The translations under genes were made by a program, and so were the position numbers. A stretch of DNA of 64,000 nt. It comes from Planctomycetota bacterium (GTDB lineage Bacteria > Planctomycetota > Phycisphaerae > Phycisphaerales > SM1A02). The notes under the pieces are model-generated. The model saw only the letters and a program-made list of their open reading frames with translations, was not told where the DNA came from and ran no database searches. Below, in pieces: positions 35,487 to 44,341 of the stretch; within the stretch, counting starts at the first letter, position 1, and each line of letters opens with the position of its first letter. The stretch lies in contig JAFMML010000002.1 of assembly GCA_017859745.1 (NCBI GenBank), positions 18,756 through 82,755 of the forward strand. Direction: 5' to 3'.

Positions 35487-37126
35487 ACCGGTCGCGTCCG
35501 CGACGCGGTGGCCCCACTCGTGCCGGACGCGGTCTGGTGTTCGCGGTGGTGGCATCCGCACTGGCGGGCTCGGCGGCCGTGTCGACGGCGGCCCGGGGTG
35601 AGCGAGGCGTTCCGGTCGGGGTGGCGTGGGCGAGCCAGGGGACGCCGCCTTCGCCCGCTGCGGCTGCACCCGCCGAGGGCAAGGCGACCCAGGTCGACTG
35701 GTATCGCCTCGCGCTCGATGGGCGATCGTGCGGACACATGCGGAGGGAGTCGACGGCACGTCCAGATGGCGGCCGGCGCACCGTCGAGGAGACCGAGATG
35801 GTCGTTGCCCGGGACGGTGTCGAGGCCCGAATCGGCGTCCGCCTCGAGACGGTGGAATCCTCGACGGGGACCTTGCTCGAGGCGTCCCGGCGATTCGAGG
35901 GGGACTGGTCCAACGAGACCCGCTGGATCTTCGCTCGCGATCGCGTGGAGGAGATTCGGATCGAGTCCGGGGCACGCGTTCGAAGGGAGCTCGAACTCCC
36001 CCGGGATCGGGAGTTCCTCGCTCCGAGCGCTGCGCAGTCGTTCTTCGCCGCTCGTCGTGCCGCCGGCGCAGACACGGTGCGATGGACGACCGTCTCCTTC
36101 GAGCAGGGATTCGAGATCGTCGAGGTTCGAGCGACGCGACTGGGGGAGGCGGCGGTCCGCTGGGACGGGCGTGCGGTGACGGTGTCGCGCTGGCGGATGG
36201 AGTCGAGTGGGAATCCCCTGTCGATCGAGGAGTGGTGGAGTCGCGACGATCGACTCGTCGAGAGTCGCGTGTCGACGGGCATCGGTGTGCTGGTCGCAAG
36301 GCTGGCCACCGCTGCGGATGCTGCGGCGTGGCGGGATCGGGCCCAGGGTGGACTGCCCGACGTGATCGCGGCGAGCGTGGTGCCGCTTGCGGGACGGTTG
36401 CCGGTCCGTGGAGACATCGAGCTCGAGGTGTCGACCCGGGATCTCGAAGAGCTGCCGCGGGTGCCGGACACGGCAGGGCAGCGGTTCGAGCGGATCGCTG
36501 GCGACGCCGAGGGTGGGCGAGCGATGGGGCGTTTGATCCTGAGGCGAGGCGGCACGCCCTTCGAGTGCGAGAACGGCCCGACCCCAGGTCCCGAGCATCT
36601 CGCCGCCGGTCCGCTGATCGAGATCGACGACGACCTCGTGCGGACCCTGGCTCTGAAGGAGTCCGGCGTCGATCCGGGAGCCGCCCCCGCGGTGCGGGCC
36701 GAGGGTCTGCGTCGCTTCGTGCGCGGCTGGATCCGGCGCAAGGATCTCGCGACCGCGCTCGCGGGTGCCGCCGAGGTCGCGCGTTCAAGGAGCGGGGACT
36801 GCACCGAGCACGCCACACTGCTGGCGGCGATGCTCCGAGTCCACGACATTCCGGCCCGAATCGCCGTCGGTCTGGTCCATGCCGACCGTTTCGCGGGCCG
36901 CCGCAACGTCTTCGCCTGGCACGCATGGGTGCAGGGGTGGATCGACGGTCGTTGGGTCGATCTCGACGCGACCGCGGCAGGTGCGGAGAACGGCGTGCGA
37001 ATCGCCATGGCCTTCAGCGGCCTCGCCGGTGGCGTGTTCGATCCGGTGTGGATCGAGGTGCTTCCGATGATGGGGGCGATCGAGCTCGAAGTGATTCCGA
37101 CGTCCATTCCGGACGCCGCGCCATGA
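35483..37126 (+). CDS. Exported transglutaminase-like domain protein
   Basis: 547 aa. The GTG start at 35483 overlaps the lysS stop (GTGA). A basic leader followed by a hydrophobic stretch (GLVFAVVASALAGSAAVSTA) is a probable signal peptide. The C-terminal third has the transglutaminase-like core: Cys440 in SGDCTEHATLLAAML, His480 in AWHAWVQGW and Asp495 in WVDLDAT, so the triad is complete. The N-terminal about 330 residues resemble the beta-rich region preceding this domain in planctomycete proteins, with no named family recognised. Such proteins are usually periplasmic peptidases or amidases. It ends with ATGA overlap onto nnrD. Function is uncertain. Confidence 0.8.
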   Translation: MNRSRPRRGGPTRAGRGLVFAVVASALAGSAAVSTAARGERGVPVGVAWASQGTPPSPAAAAPAEGKATQVDWYRLALDGRSCGHMRRESTARPDGGRRTVEETEMVVARDGVEARIGVRLETVESSTGTLLEASRRFEGDWSNETRWIFARDRVEEIRIESGARVRRELELPRDREFLAPSAAQSFFAARRAAGADTVRWTTVSFEQGFEIVEVRATRLGEAAVRWDGRAVTVSRWRMESSGNPLSIEEWWSRDDRLVESRVSTGIGVLVARLATAADAAAWRDRAQGGLPDVIAASVVPLAGRLPVRGDIELEVSTRDLEELPRVPDTAGQRFERIAGDAEGGRAMGRLILRRGGTPFECENGPTPGPEHLAAGPLIEIDDDLVRTLALKESGVDPGAAPAVRAEGLRRFVRGWIRRKDLATALAGAAEVARSRSGDCTEHATLLAAMLRVHDIPARIAVGLVHADRFAGRRNVFAWHAWVQGWIDGRWVDLDATAAGAENGVRIAMAFSGLAGGVFDPVWIEVLPMMGAIELEVIPTSIPDAAP

Positions 37127-38070
37127 ACACCGCACACCCCCTCCGCCTGCCTGCGAGGCCCGCCGCGGCCCACAAGGGCACCTTCGGCACCGTGCTCGTC
37201 GTCGGTGGATCGGTCGCGCCGCGGAGAATGCTCGGTGGCCCGGCGCTCTCCGCCGCGGCGGCCATGCGAGCTGGATGCGGGCTGTGCGAACTCGCCATGC
37301 CGGCGCCGCTGCTCGACGCCGCGTTGACGATCCTGCCCACGGCGACGGGGGTTCCGTTGGCGGTGGGCCCCAGGGGCGAGGTCGATTCGCAGGCATCTGC
37401 CGCCGATCTTGCGGACGCGATGGGACGCGCGACGGTCGTGGCGATCGGCCCGGGACTCGGCGCGGGGCCGGAAGTCGACGGCCTCGTGTCCACGGTCGTC
37501 GCGCAGGCCCGCAGCATGGGACGGCCCACGATCGTCGACGCCGACGCCCTGAACTCGCTCTCTCGCCATCCGCCCGCGAGGCCCTGGTCGCCGCCGCCGC
37601 CGATGATCGCGACCCCGCACCCAGGGGAGTTCCGCAGACTCGCCGCTGCGCTCGGCATCGACGCCGACCCCGTGTTGGACGGCGGTCGACCGGCCGCTGC
37701 GAGAGCCCTGGCCGAGCGACTTGGCGCGATCGTGGTCCTCAAGGGTGCGGGGACGATCGTGTGCGACGGCGCTCGCCTGATCCGCAACCCAACCGGCAAC
37801 GCGGCACTCGCCACCGGCGGGAGCGGCGACATCCTGACGGGGTTGATCGCCGGCCTCGCCGCATCGTGGTTCGCTTCGGCATGCGACGATCCGGCGGTGG
37901 CGGCCTTCGACGCGGCGGTGGCCGCGGTGTGGTGCCACGGCCGTGCCGGAGAACTGGCTGCCGACCGTCTCGCCGCGGGTCGGCCTGCCGGGGTGTTGGC
38001 GACCGACCTCCTTGTTGAGATTCCGCTCGCGTTGGCGGAGGCCGCCCGCATGGATCGATCCAGCAAGTAG
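37123..38070 (+). CDS. nnrD: ADP-dependent NAD(P)H-hydrate dehydratase
   Basis: 315 aa ribokinase-fold repair enzyme that dehydrates damaged (S)-NAD(P)HX using ADP. The ATG at 37123 overlaps the previous stop (ATGA). HKGTFGTVLVVGGS, AIGPGLGAGPEVD, VDADALNSLS, ATPHPGEFRRL and the nucleotide-site NAALATGGSGDILTGLIAG are diagnostic of the YjeF C-terminal domain. The N-terminal epimerase (NnrE) half found in many bacterial fusions is absent, so the epimerase must be encoded elsewhere, if present. It forms a tightly coupled three-gene unit with lysS and the transglutaminase-like gene, though the products are functionally unrelated. Confidence 0.92.
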   Translation: MNTAHPLRLPARPAAAHKGTFGTVLVVGGSVAPRRMLGGPALSAAAAMRAGCGLCELAMPAPLLDAALTILPTATGVPLAVGPRGEVDSQASAADLADAMGRATVVAIGPGLGAGPEVDGLVSTVVAQARSMGRPTIVDADALNSLSRHPPARPWSPPPPMIATPHPGEFRRLAAALGIDADPVLDGGRPAAARALAERLGAIVVLKGAGTIVCDGARLIRNPTGNAALATGGSGDILTGLIAGLAASWFASACDDPAVAAFDAAVAAVWCHGRAGELAADRLAAGRPAGVLATDLLVEIPLALAEAARMDRSSK

Positions 38071-38123
38071 AGTTCGGACGCGACCCGCGCCGGGGAGCCA
38101 CCAACCCGGAGAACTCGCTGCCC

Positions 38124-39131
38124 ATGAGCACCACCCCGATTCCCCATCCGTTCATCCGCGATCTCGGCGACACCGGCTACGTCGAAGGCGTGTACGCCCT
38201 GGTCAATCCACAGGTCGCCACGACACGGCAGGGCAAGCCCTATCTCAAGTGTCTGCTGCGGGATGCGAGTGGCGAGATCGCCGCGCGCAAGTGGACCTTC
38301 GAGGAGTCGGCGCTCGGCCCACTCGCTGCGGCGGGCTTCGCGCACCTGCGTGGCAACGTGCAGCGGTACCAGAACCAGCGTCAACTGATCGTCGAGCAGA
38401 TCGAGCCCGTCGACGTCACCGACGAGCAGATCCTCGATCTGCTGCCAACATCCTCCCGCGACCTCGGCGAGATGTATGCGGAACTCGAGGGCGTGCTCTC
38501 GAGTCTCGAGCACCCGGGCATGCGGGCGCTGATGGCGGAGTTCCTCGGCAACGAGGCGCTGATGGCGAGGTTTCGCCGGGCGCCCGCGGCCACATCGCTG
38601 CATCACGCGTTCATCGGCGGCCTCCTCGAGCACACCCTTCAACTGCTGAAGGTCGCCGACGCGATCATGCCTCTCTATCCACGGCTGAACCGGGACATCG
38701 TGCTTGCGGGGCTGTTCCTGCACGACCTCGGAAAGGTCATGGAACTCGCGTGGGAGCGGGGCTTCTCCTACACCGCCGAGGGCAACCTTCTCGGCCACAC
38801 CGTTCAGGGACTCGTCCTGCTTCGATCCTTCGCGGGCAAGCTCAGGGCGGCAGGCGAGGAGATCCCTCCGGCGGCCCTGATGGTGCTGCAGCACATCATT
38901 CTCAGCCATCACGGTCGGCTCGAATTCGGTGCGACGAAGATCCCCTCGACTCCCGAGGCGATCTTCATCCACCACCTCGACAATCTCGACGCCAAGACCA
39001 CGATCGCCCTCGCCGAGGCCGATCGCGATGCGATCGGAGAGGACGGGCTCGATTCGGGCATGGAGTTCACCGATCGGATCTGGTCGCTCGAGACCCGGAT
39101 CTATCGCCCCGATCCGCTGCGGCAGGGGTGA
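38124..39131 (+). CDS. OB-fold/HD-domain 3'-5' exoribonuclease, YhaM-like
   Basis: 335 aa cytoplasmic protein. The N-terminal OB-fold (about 15-100, GYVEGVYALVNPQVATTRQG, KPYLKCLLRD) is followed by an HD phosphohydrolase domain. Its metal ligands are visible as His in SLHHAFIGGLLEHT, His-Asp in LFLHDLGKVME, and HIILSHHG. This layout and length match YhaM of Gram-positive bacteria, which degrades RNA and DNA from the 3' end; planctomycete members are common but mostly untested. It follows nnrD by 53 nt and ends 7 nt before a convergent gene. Confidence 0.85.
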   Translation: MSTTPIPHPFIRDLGDTGYVEGVYALVNPQVATTRQGKPYLKCLLRDASGEIAARKWTFEESALGPLAAAGFAHLRGNVQRYQNQRQLIVEQIEPVDVTDEQILDLLPTSSRDLGEMYAELEGVLSSLEHPGMRALMAEFLGNEALMARFRRAPAATSLHHAFIGGLLEHTLQLLKVADAIMPLYPRLNRDIVLAGLFLHDLGKVMELAWERGFSYTAEGNLLGHTVQGLVLLRSFAGKLRAAGEEIPPAALMVLQHIILSHHGRLEFGATKIPSTPEAIFIHHLDNLDAKTTIALAEADRDAIGEDGLDSGMEFTDRIWSLETRIYRPDPLRQG

Positions 39132-39138
39132 CGCCGCC

Positions 39139-40500
39139 TCAGCGCGGGGCGATCGAGAGTGCCACGGCCCTGCGAACGTCCCCGACGAGAGCCGAGATCG
39201 CCTCGGGCGAATGGAGCGGGAAGGTCCAGTCGCGACGGGCGGCGACTGCGGCCGGATCGTCGCCGCGAGCGGGCGGAGGCGCGACGGCGTTCAGCGCTCG
39301 CAGACGTTCGAGTTCCGCGTGCATCTCGAGGAATGCTTCGCGACGATCGCGAGATCTCGGCCCCGCGGCGGCGATCGAGCGGAGCCGATCGGTCTTCTCC
39401 GGACTCGGTTCGGATCCGCCACCCCAGGTGGGATCGTGCCAGCGGCGACGCAGACGTTCGCGAGGCTCCGCATCCGAACCGATCGGCAGGCGGAGATCCG
39501 CCGAGACCATCGCCATCGGACGCAGTTCGACGCCCAGCCAGGTGGTGAACCATCGTTCCGTCACCCGGTCGTAGCGCCAGCCGCCGCGGCCGTGGATGAA
39601 CAGGTCCGCGACCAGTCGCACCAGTCCGCTCATCAGCAGGCCACGGGGTGCGATGCGCGAAGGAGACTGGTGGGCGGCCGTCTGAAGACGTTCGACTCGA
39701 CGCTCCTTCGATTCGCGGAGGTCCATGTGCACGCGTTGCCGCGTCGCGTTCCGGTCGATCGACCACAGCGGCGCTTCCGCCAGGTCGCCTTGGATCCGCA
39801 GCGGTCGCGCGGCTCGGGGATCGTCGGTCAGCGCGTCGTTGAACGCCCGGGCGCAAGCGAGTGGGTCCTCGGCGATCTTCCGGAGCAGTTCAAGACCCAG
39901 CGGCGTCGAGAGAAGTCCGCTTGCGGCGACGGGACTCGCAAGGGACGCGAAGGGAGCGGCGAGGGCGTCCAGCGCGGCACCCACCTGCGCCGCGGCCGAG
40001 GCGCGGTCGGAAGCGCGTCGAAGTTCGCGGTCGATGGCGTCCACGCCCGCGGCGACCGATGGCGAGAGGCCTTCGGGGATGCGAGTGCGATCGAGTTCGA
40101 TGGGCGGACGTCGGCCCGTGGGAGCTTCGCGGTGCGATTCGAGGCACGGCACGGTCCTCGAGACGAGCACGCCGGACGGTCCTGAAGCGGGAACTTCGAG
40201 CGGGCCGATCTGGTGGACGTCCTGATCGACGAGCAGGCGAAGCACGCGTGCGTCGATCAGGATCGAGAGTTCGGACGCCACGAGATCCTTGGCCAGAATG
40301 CCCGGGTGGCGCAGGGTCGCCTGATGGCCGGTGGCGATGAGCCGCTTGTCCGGAGGCGTCCACAGACGCCGCGTCTCGGAGATCGCTCCGGCGAGGGCAC
40401 CGTCCTTCGGTTCGGCGATTCTCCCAGGGGAGTTCAGCAGAACGTGTGCGACCTCGAGACCCTCCACACGCACGGCGGAGTCGTCGGAGGGATCGCTCAT
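39139..40500 (-). CDS. Conserved hypothetical protein with faint BshC-like features
   Basis: 453 aa, no signal peptide. The ATG at 40500 (MSDPSDDSAVRVEGLEV) is used; upstream open sequence is Arg/Pro-rich shadow. IATGHQATLRHPGILAKDLVA and LVDQDVHQIGPLEVP are reminiscent of the GQQ..G/P..Y.K and E-D-H-D segments of BshC, the putative cysteine-adding enzyme of bacillithiol synthesis. ADLFIHGRGGWRYDRVTE recalls its glycine-rich C-terminal motif. This is pattern resemblance, not an established homology, and bacillithiol genes are not seen nearby. It lies 22 nt downstream of the GT2 gene in the same direction. Confidence 0.6.
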   Translation of the reverse strand: MSDPSDDSAVRVEGLEVAHVLLNSPGRIAEPKDGALAGAISETRRLWTPPDKRLIATGHQATLRHPGILAKDLVASELSILIDARVLRLLVDQDVHQIGPLEVPASGPSGVLVSRTVPCLESHREAPTGRRPPIELDRTRIPEGLSPSVAAGVDAIDRELRRASDRASAAAQVGAALDALAAPFASLASPVAASGLLSTPLGLELLRKIAEDPLACARAFNDALTDDPRAARPLRIQGDLAEAPLWSIDRNATRQRVHMDLRESKERRVERLQTAAHQSPSRIAPRGLLMSGLVRLVADLFIHGRGGWRYDRVTERWFTTWLGVELRPMAMVSADLRLPIGSDAEPRERLRRRWHDPTWGGGSEPSPEKTDRLRSIAAAGPRSRDRREAFLEMHAELERLRALNAVAPPPARGDDPAAVAARRDWTFPLHSPEAISALVGDVRRAVALSIAPR

Positions 40501-40522
40501 CGCAGATCGCCGGCGCCGCCGC

Positions 40523-41365
40523 TCAGGCGAGCGTGGTGCCGGTCCGACGCTCCGAGGTGAGGATCGCGGTGCCGAACCTTGCGGTGCGGCGACCGGAGAC
40601 GCCGAGGCCCTGCAGCGCCGCCGTGGAGAGGAACTCCCGGCACCGCAGGAGCTCTCGCGCGAGCGTCGCCTGGTAGATCCGTCGGCGGGTTCGCGCTTCG
40701 TCGAGCGGGCCACCGAAGGTTCGACTTGGATCGTTGTAGATCAGCTTGACGGGGATCTCACGGATGGCGAGGCCCTTCGATGCCGCCTGCACCCAGAACT
40801 GCATGGGGAAGTCGTAGCCGTCCACGTCGAGGCGAAGTCGGCGGCAGGCCTCGATGCGATACGCCTTGAAGCCGCAGAACGCGTCCGTGAGCCGCCAGCC
40901 GAGTCGCCGGTTGAGTTCGGCGGTGATCTCCGCGTTGATGCTGCGTCGATCCGCGGGCGGAACATCCGAATCGGCGGCATCGGCGAGATACCGACTGCCG
41001 CTGACGACGTCGGCCGGGTGGGTCCCGGCGTCGGCCTCCTCGATCGCCTCGACGAAGTCGGGGATGGCCTCGGGCTCGTGCTGCTCGTCGCAGTCCATCA
41101 CGACGAGCCAGTCGTAGCCGTCGAGCGCCGCGGATCGCAGCATTTCCCGCATCGAGCGTCCGTAGCCGCGGTTCTCCTGGTGCCGGACCACATCGACGGG
41201 ATGTTCGGCCAGCAGGGCCGGCGTGCGGTCGGTCGATCCGTCGTCGACGACGAGGATGTCCCGGGCGAAGCGACGAACCCGGGCGAGGACCGTCGGCAGG
41301 TACCGCTCTTCGTTGAAGACGGGGATGCCGAGCAGGATGCGGGTTCGGTCGGTGTGGCGGTTCAT
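40523..41365 (-). CDS. Family 2 glycosyltransferase, DPM1/polyprenyl-phosphate type
   Basis: 280 aa. The ATG at 41365 (MNRHTDRTRILLGIPVFNEE) is used. The GT-A core has IPVFNEERYLP, VVDDGSTD (nucleotide-sugar binding) and VVMDCDEQHEP in place of the usual D-x-D. This arrangement fits dolichol/undecaprenyl-phosphate mannosyl- or glucosyltransferase relatives. There is no transmembrane C-terminal extension, so it should be cytosolic or peripheral. It is clustered with two uncharacterised genes on the same strand. The acceptor and sugar are unknown. Confidence 0.83.
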   Translation of the reverse strand: MNRHTDRTRILLGIPVFNEERYLPTVLARVRRFARDILVVDDGSTDRTPALLAEHPVDVVRHQENRGYGRSMREMLRSAALDGYDWLVVMDCDEQHEPEAIPDFVEAIEEADAGTHPADVVSGSRYLADAADSDVPPADRRSINAEITAELNRRLGWRLTDAFCGFKAYRIEACRRLRLDVDGYDFPMQFWVQAASKGLAIREIPVKLIYNDPSRTFGGPLDEARTRRRIYQATLARELLRCREFLSTAALQGLGVSGRRTARFGTAILTSERRTGTTLA

Positions 41366-41454
41366 CGGTACGTGGTTTCGGTCGCGGAGGGATTCGGTTT
41401 CGGATGCGGCGGGGGAACCGGCGGCGGCGCGTTCGTCCACCGCCGATCCAATCG

Positions 41455-43014
41455 CTAGTCCAGTGGAAGGCGGCGGCGCTCCCAGAGACGCCGCAGGTCC
41501 TCCGCCTCGATCGACTCGGTGATCGTGCCGTCGGCGTCCACTCGCTTCAGGAGGCGGCCCTCTCGGTCGAATCGCTGCACGATCGGATTGGGGTCGTCGG
41601 GATGGACGAGGGTTCGAACGAGGAACTCCCCATCGGTGTCGGGGAGGGGTCGCACTTCGTCGAGCCGCCTGACGACGGCGCCGAGGTTTCGGTCGTAGTG
41701 CTGCCAGGCGAGATCGACGGGGGCGTCCACCGGCGCCAGCAAGGCACCAAGCAGGGCCGATTCCACCTGTCCCAGGTGTGGTTCGCCTCCAAGTGTCCAG
41801 CGTTGTGGAGTGCGAGACATCGATTCGCGACTGGCCTCGACGACTTCGAGCACCGGTCGCGGCTGCCCCGGACGGGGGGCGGATCGAATGCCCGTCTCGG
41901 CGATCGTCGGCGGCGCGCCGCGGCGGTCCGGATCGCGGATCGACTGTCGCAGCGACCACGCCTCGCTGTCGAGGTCGAGCGACGTCCAGGCTCGCATCGA
42001 CAGATCCAGTCGTTCCCGACTCTCGCCCGCCACGGTTTCCGGGGGCAGCATCCTGCCCTCGACGGTCAGAAGGACGCCCGACTCCCGTTCGGCGGTGCGG
42101 AGCGACTCGGGATCCCGGGCCGGATCCAGCATTCCGCGGGGGGCCGGCGCGGCTCGGATCGCAAGAGATCCGATCTCACGCGGGGGCTGCTCGCCGGTGG
42201 CGGGGCGGTGGACTCGAAACCACCGGGTTTCGCCGTCGGCGGCTGCGGCGAGGCGGGCTCGAGCAAACGAGGCCAGCCGTCCACGGCCTCCATCCAGCAG
42301 GCTCCGTTCCCAGGCGGCCTGATCCTCGAGGGTTCGAACGCGAACGGATTCGAGCATCGACAGGAGTTCCCGCGACGACGAAGGAAAACGCTGGGTCTCC
42401 GCGGAGATTCGCACCGCCAGAAACGACCTCGCACCACGGGGCACGATGAGGAACCCGGTGATCGCGCTGCCCGATGCCACGTCGCCCGAGTCGACGGCCG
42501 ACGCCTTCGGCAGCGGGACCTCCAGCAGCAACAGGTGCCCGGTCGCATCTCCGAGCTGCATGGCACGGTTCTCGAGGATCGTGAACTCGGCGTCGGATTC
42601 TCGAAGCGAGCGAAGGTAGGCGATGGCCTCGTCGATGGCCGCGGGCTCCGGCAACTCCGAACCGGCCTCGAACGGCTCGACGGTGGCGGTCCACGCCGGC
42701 GAGGGCACTGGTCGGGCCACGAAGGCGCGGGGCCGACCGTCCTCGCGAAGTTCGATCCGCCAGGCGACGTCCGCGGGCGGGCTCATCGACACGCCCAAAC
42801 CTCTGAGTTCGAGGCGGGGGGACTCGTCGGCCTGCGTGAAGCGGTCTGCAGCCGCCGCAGGGGTCGCCTCGAGACGCAGAGGGATCCAAAGAAGCACGGC
42901 CCCAACAACGGCGACGGCGACGCTGCGCGTGGCCGGCGTGCGGGTCCGGCGATCCGACCTCCGGGTGTCCGGCGCAGCGCGAAGATGCCGGGACGCGTCG
43001 TCTGGCAGCAGCAT
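41455..43014 (-). CDS. Hypothetical exported or membrane-anchored protein
   Basis: 519 aa, family not recognised. The ATG at 43014 (MLLPDDASRHLRAAPD) precedes an Arg-rich stretch and one hydrophobic segment (SVAVAVVGAVLLWIPLRL), indicating a signal anchor or a cleaved leader near ATPAAAA. The rest is soluble, rich in Arg/Glu/Pro. It includes an N-terminal region with alternating strands (GVSMSPPADVAWRIELREDG, ITGFLIVPRGARSFLAVRIS) that looks like a PsbP/DUF-type stress-fold domain, and a C-terminal part ending VQRFDREGRLLKRVDADGT. No catalytic motif was identified. Codon use matches its neighbours, which supports a genuine gene. Confidence 0.65.
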   Translation of the reverse strand: MLLPDDASRHLRAAPDTRRSDRRTRTPATRSVAVAVVGAVLLWIPLRLEATPAAAADRFTQADESPRLELRGLGVSMSPPADVAWRIELREDGRPRAFVARPVPSPAWTATVEPFEAGSELPEPAAIDEAIAYLRSLRESDAEFTILENRAMQLGDATGHLLLLEVPLPKASAVDSGDVASGSAITGFLIVPRGARSFLAVRISAETQRFPSSSRELLSMLESVRVRTLEDQAAWERSLLDGGRGRLASFARARLAAAADGETRWFRVHRPATGEQPPREIGSLAIRAAPAPRGMLDPARDPESLRTAERESGVLLTVEGRMLPPETVAGESRERLDLSMRAWTSLDLDSEAWSLRQSIRDPDRRGAPPTIAETGIRSAPRPGQPRPVLEVVEASRESMSRTPQRWTLGGEPHLGQVESALLGALLAPVDAPVDLAWQHYDRNLGAVVRRLDEVRPLPDTDGEFLVRTLVHPDDPNPIVQRFDREGRLLKRVDADGTITESIEAEDLRRLWERRRLPLD

Positions 43015-43637
43015 GACCCTGAACCGTTCCTTCCTTGGGGCGTCCAAGCGGGGCGTCCAGACCTCGCCTGAATCTCGCCTGAACCTCACCTGGACCTCAC
43101 CTGGACACGAGCGATGACGAGAACAAGCGACGAACGAAGATCCTAGAGCAGGGACTTCCGCGATGGACTGGGGATCGATGCTCGATCATCTCCGGTCCCG
43201 CGGCGACGACCGTGGGAGTCGCGGCGAACTGGCCTGCCGCTGCCCTCGAGTTCTTCCGCGTCTTCGCCCCTCCTCGTTCGCCCCCCTCGCTCGCGGCGGG
43301 TGGGCGATGGCCCAGTCGCCCGGATCGTCTGGGATGGGGGGCGGAACCTGGCCTTCTGGGTCCACTCGGGACCAGGGCAGCCCCTCGGTTTGCTCCGGCG
43401 AGATGGCCGAGAGACCCCGGGGGCCTTGGGGGATCCTTGGGGATCCGTGGGGATCCTTGGGCGTCCCTTCGGCATCCTTCTTTGAGCTCCAGGACGAACG
43501 TCCTTGGCCGGGTTCGTGGGGGGGGCGAGGCCGGATCGCCCGGCCGCGTCGGGGCGGCGGATCGGGGCCGCGTTCAATCCGGCGCATGTGCGGATCGTCG
43601 GGGGATCTCGCCCTCGGACCTGATCCCTCCCAACCTG
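43015..43637. other. Long intergenic region upstream of the ribosomal supercluster promoter
   Basis: No supported gene was seen. Overlapping Arg/Pro-rich open frames on both strands resemble no family. The stretch holds the decamer repeats at 43431-43460 and probably the promoter of the minus-strand gene starting at 43014. The usual S10-cluster upstream genes (rpsL, rpsG, fusA, tuf) are absent. Confidence 0.5.
43431..43460. repeat. Tandem decamer repeat
   Basis: Three 10-bp units GGATCCTTGG, GGATCCGTGG, GGATCCTTGG lie head to tail at 43431-43460. Further degenerate units (GCGTCCCTTC, GGCATCCTTC) continue to 43480. The 10-bp period keeps the units on the same DNA face. They lie about 180 bp upstream of the rpsJ promoter candidate. 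Confidence 0.8.
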
Positions 43638-43665
43638 TTGACAGCACGGAACTCGACCGTACACT
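43638..43665 (+). promoter_or_regulatory. Sigma-70-type promoter for the ribosomal protein operon
   Basis: TTGACA (43638-43643, a perfect -35 consensus) is followed after 16 nt by TACACT (43660-43665, four of six matches to TATAAT). Transcription would start near 43672. It is the best promoter-like match noticed in the window and lies about 350 bp upstream of rpsJ, the first gene of the supercluster. Confidence 0.7.
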
Positions 43666-43671
43666 GCTCCG

Positions 43672-43991
43672 TTCGCGCCTCGGTTCGAGGTGCGGGCGTG
43701 TCGTCTCGACCCGACGGCAGTTCGGCATCTCGGTTCGACGGCCACGACGTCCTCGAATCGCACGGTGTTTCGGCCTGCCGAGGCGTCTCCGCGAAACGCT
43801 GGTGTGGGTGCTTCGTCCGACGATGTCGCTGCATGCGACGGCATGCGGCGGATCTCAACGAAGCACGTTCGAGCAGTTCCCTCGAGCAGTTTCCTCGAGG
43901 TCTTCCGACACCGTTTCGGTGTCCCGCCCCGAGTCGTTCAAGTCCGTTCCTCTTCCTCCGACGTCCACCTCTTCGAGAACCGATTCCCACC
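43672..43991 (+). promoter_or_regulatory. Long 5' leader of the S10 operon
   Basis: If transcription starts near 43672, the leader is about 320 nt, long enough for ribosomal-protein feedback control such as the L4-mediated control known in E. coli. A perfect 7-bp hairpin GACACCG-TTT-CGGTGTC lies at 43907-43923. Nearby direct repeats are CGAGCAGTTCCCT and CGAGCAGTTTCCT at about 43870-43895. No known S10 leader motif was recognised. Confidence 0.45.
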
Positions 43992-44303
43992 ATGAGCGGC
44001 GGCAAGATCCGAATCAGGATGGAGGCGTACGACCACCAGGCGCTCGATGCCTCCGCGCGGGAGATCGTGGACCACGCCAAGCGCACCGGCGCCCGCGTCG
44101 CGGGACCGATTCCGCTTCCGACCCGGCGGGAGATCTACACCGTCAACCGGTCGCCCTTCATCGACAAGAAGTCGAGAGAGCAGTTCGAGATCCGAACCCA
44201 CAAGCGGATCATCGACATCAGCGAACCCAACCATCGCACCGCCGAGGCGCTCAACCGCCTGGTCGTTCCGGCGGGCGTCTTCGTCAAGATCAAGGCGCAC
44301 TGA
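43992..44303 (+). CDS. rpsJ: 30S ribosomal protein S10
   Basis: 103 aa, part of the 30S head and (as NusE) of transcription antitermination complexes. [33 protein letters not shown] and [18 protein letters not shown] are the standard S10 segments, and the length is normal. First gene of the S10-spc-alpha supercluster. The long upstream region with a promoter candidate suggests that the whole run is transcribed from there. rplC follows after 38 nt. Confidence 0.97.
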   Translation: MSGGKIRIRMEAYDHQALDASAREIVDHAKRTGARVAGPIPLPTRREIYTVNRSPFIDKKSREQFEIRTHKRIIDISEPNHRTAEALNRLVVPAGVFVKIKAH

Positions 44304-44341
44304 CTCCTGCGGCCTTCCGCCTTCGTTCGAGAGCCATCCCC

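Noticed and set aside
43300-43485. 61-codon plus-strand frame over the decamer repeats
   Set aside because: The apparent WGSVG/LGDPWG repeats only reflect the DNA repeat; no start signal or homology.
43143-43844. Minus-strand open frame of 233 codons upstream of rpsJ
   Set aside because: Arg/Pro/Ser-rich, spans the promoter and repeat elements, and overlaps other frames of similar quality.
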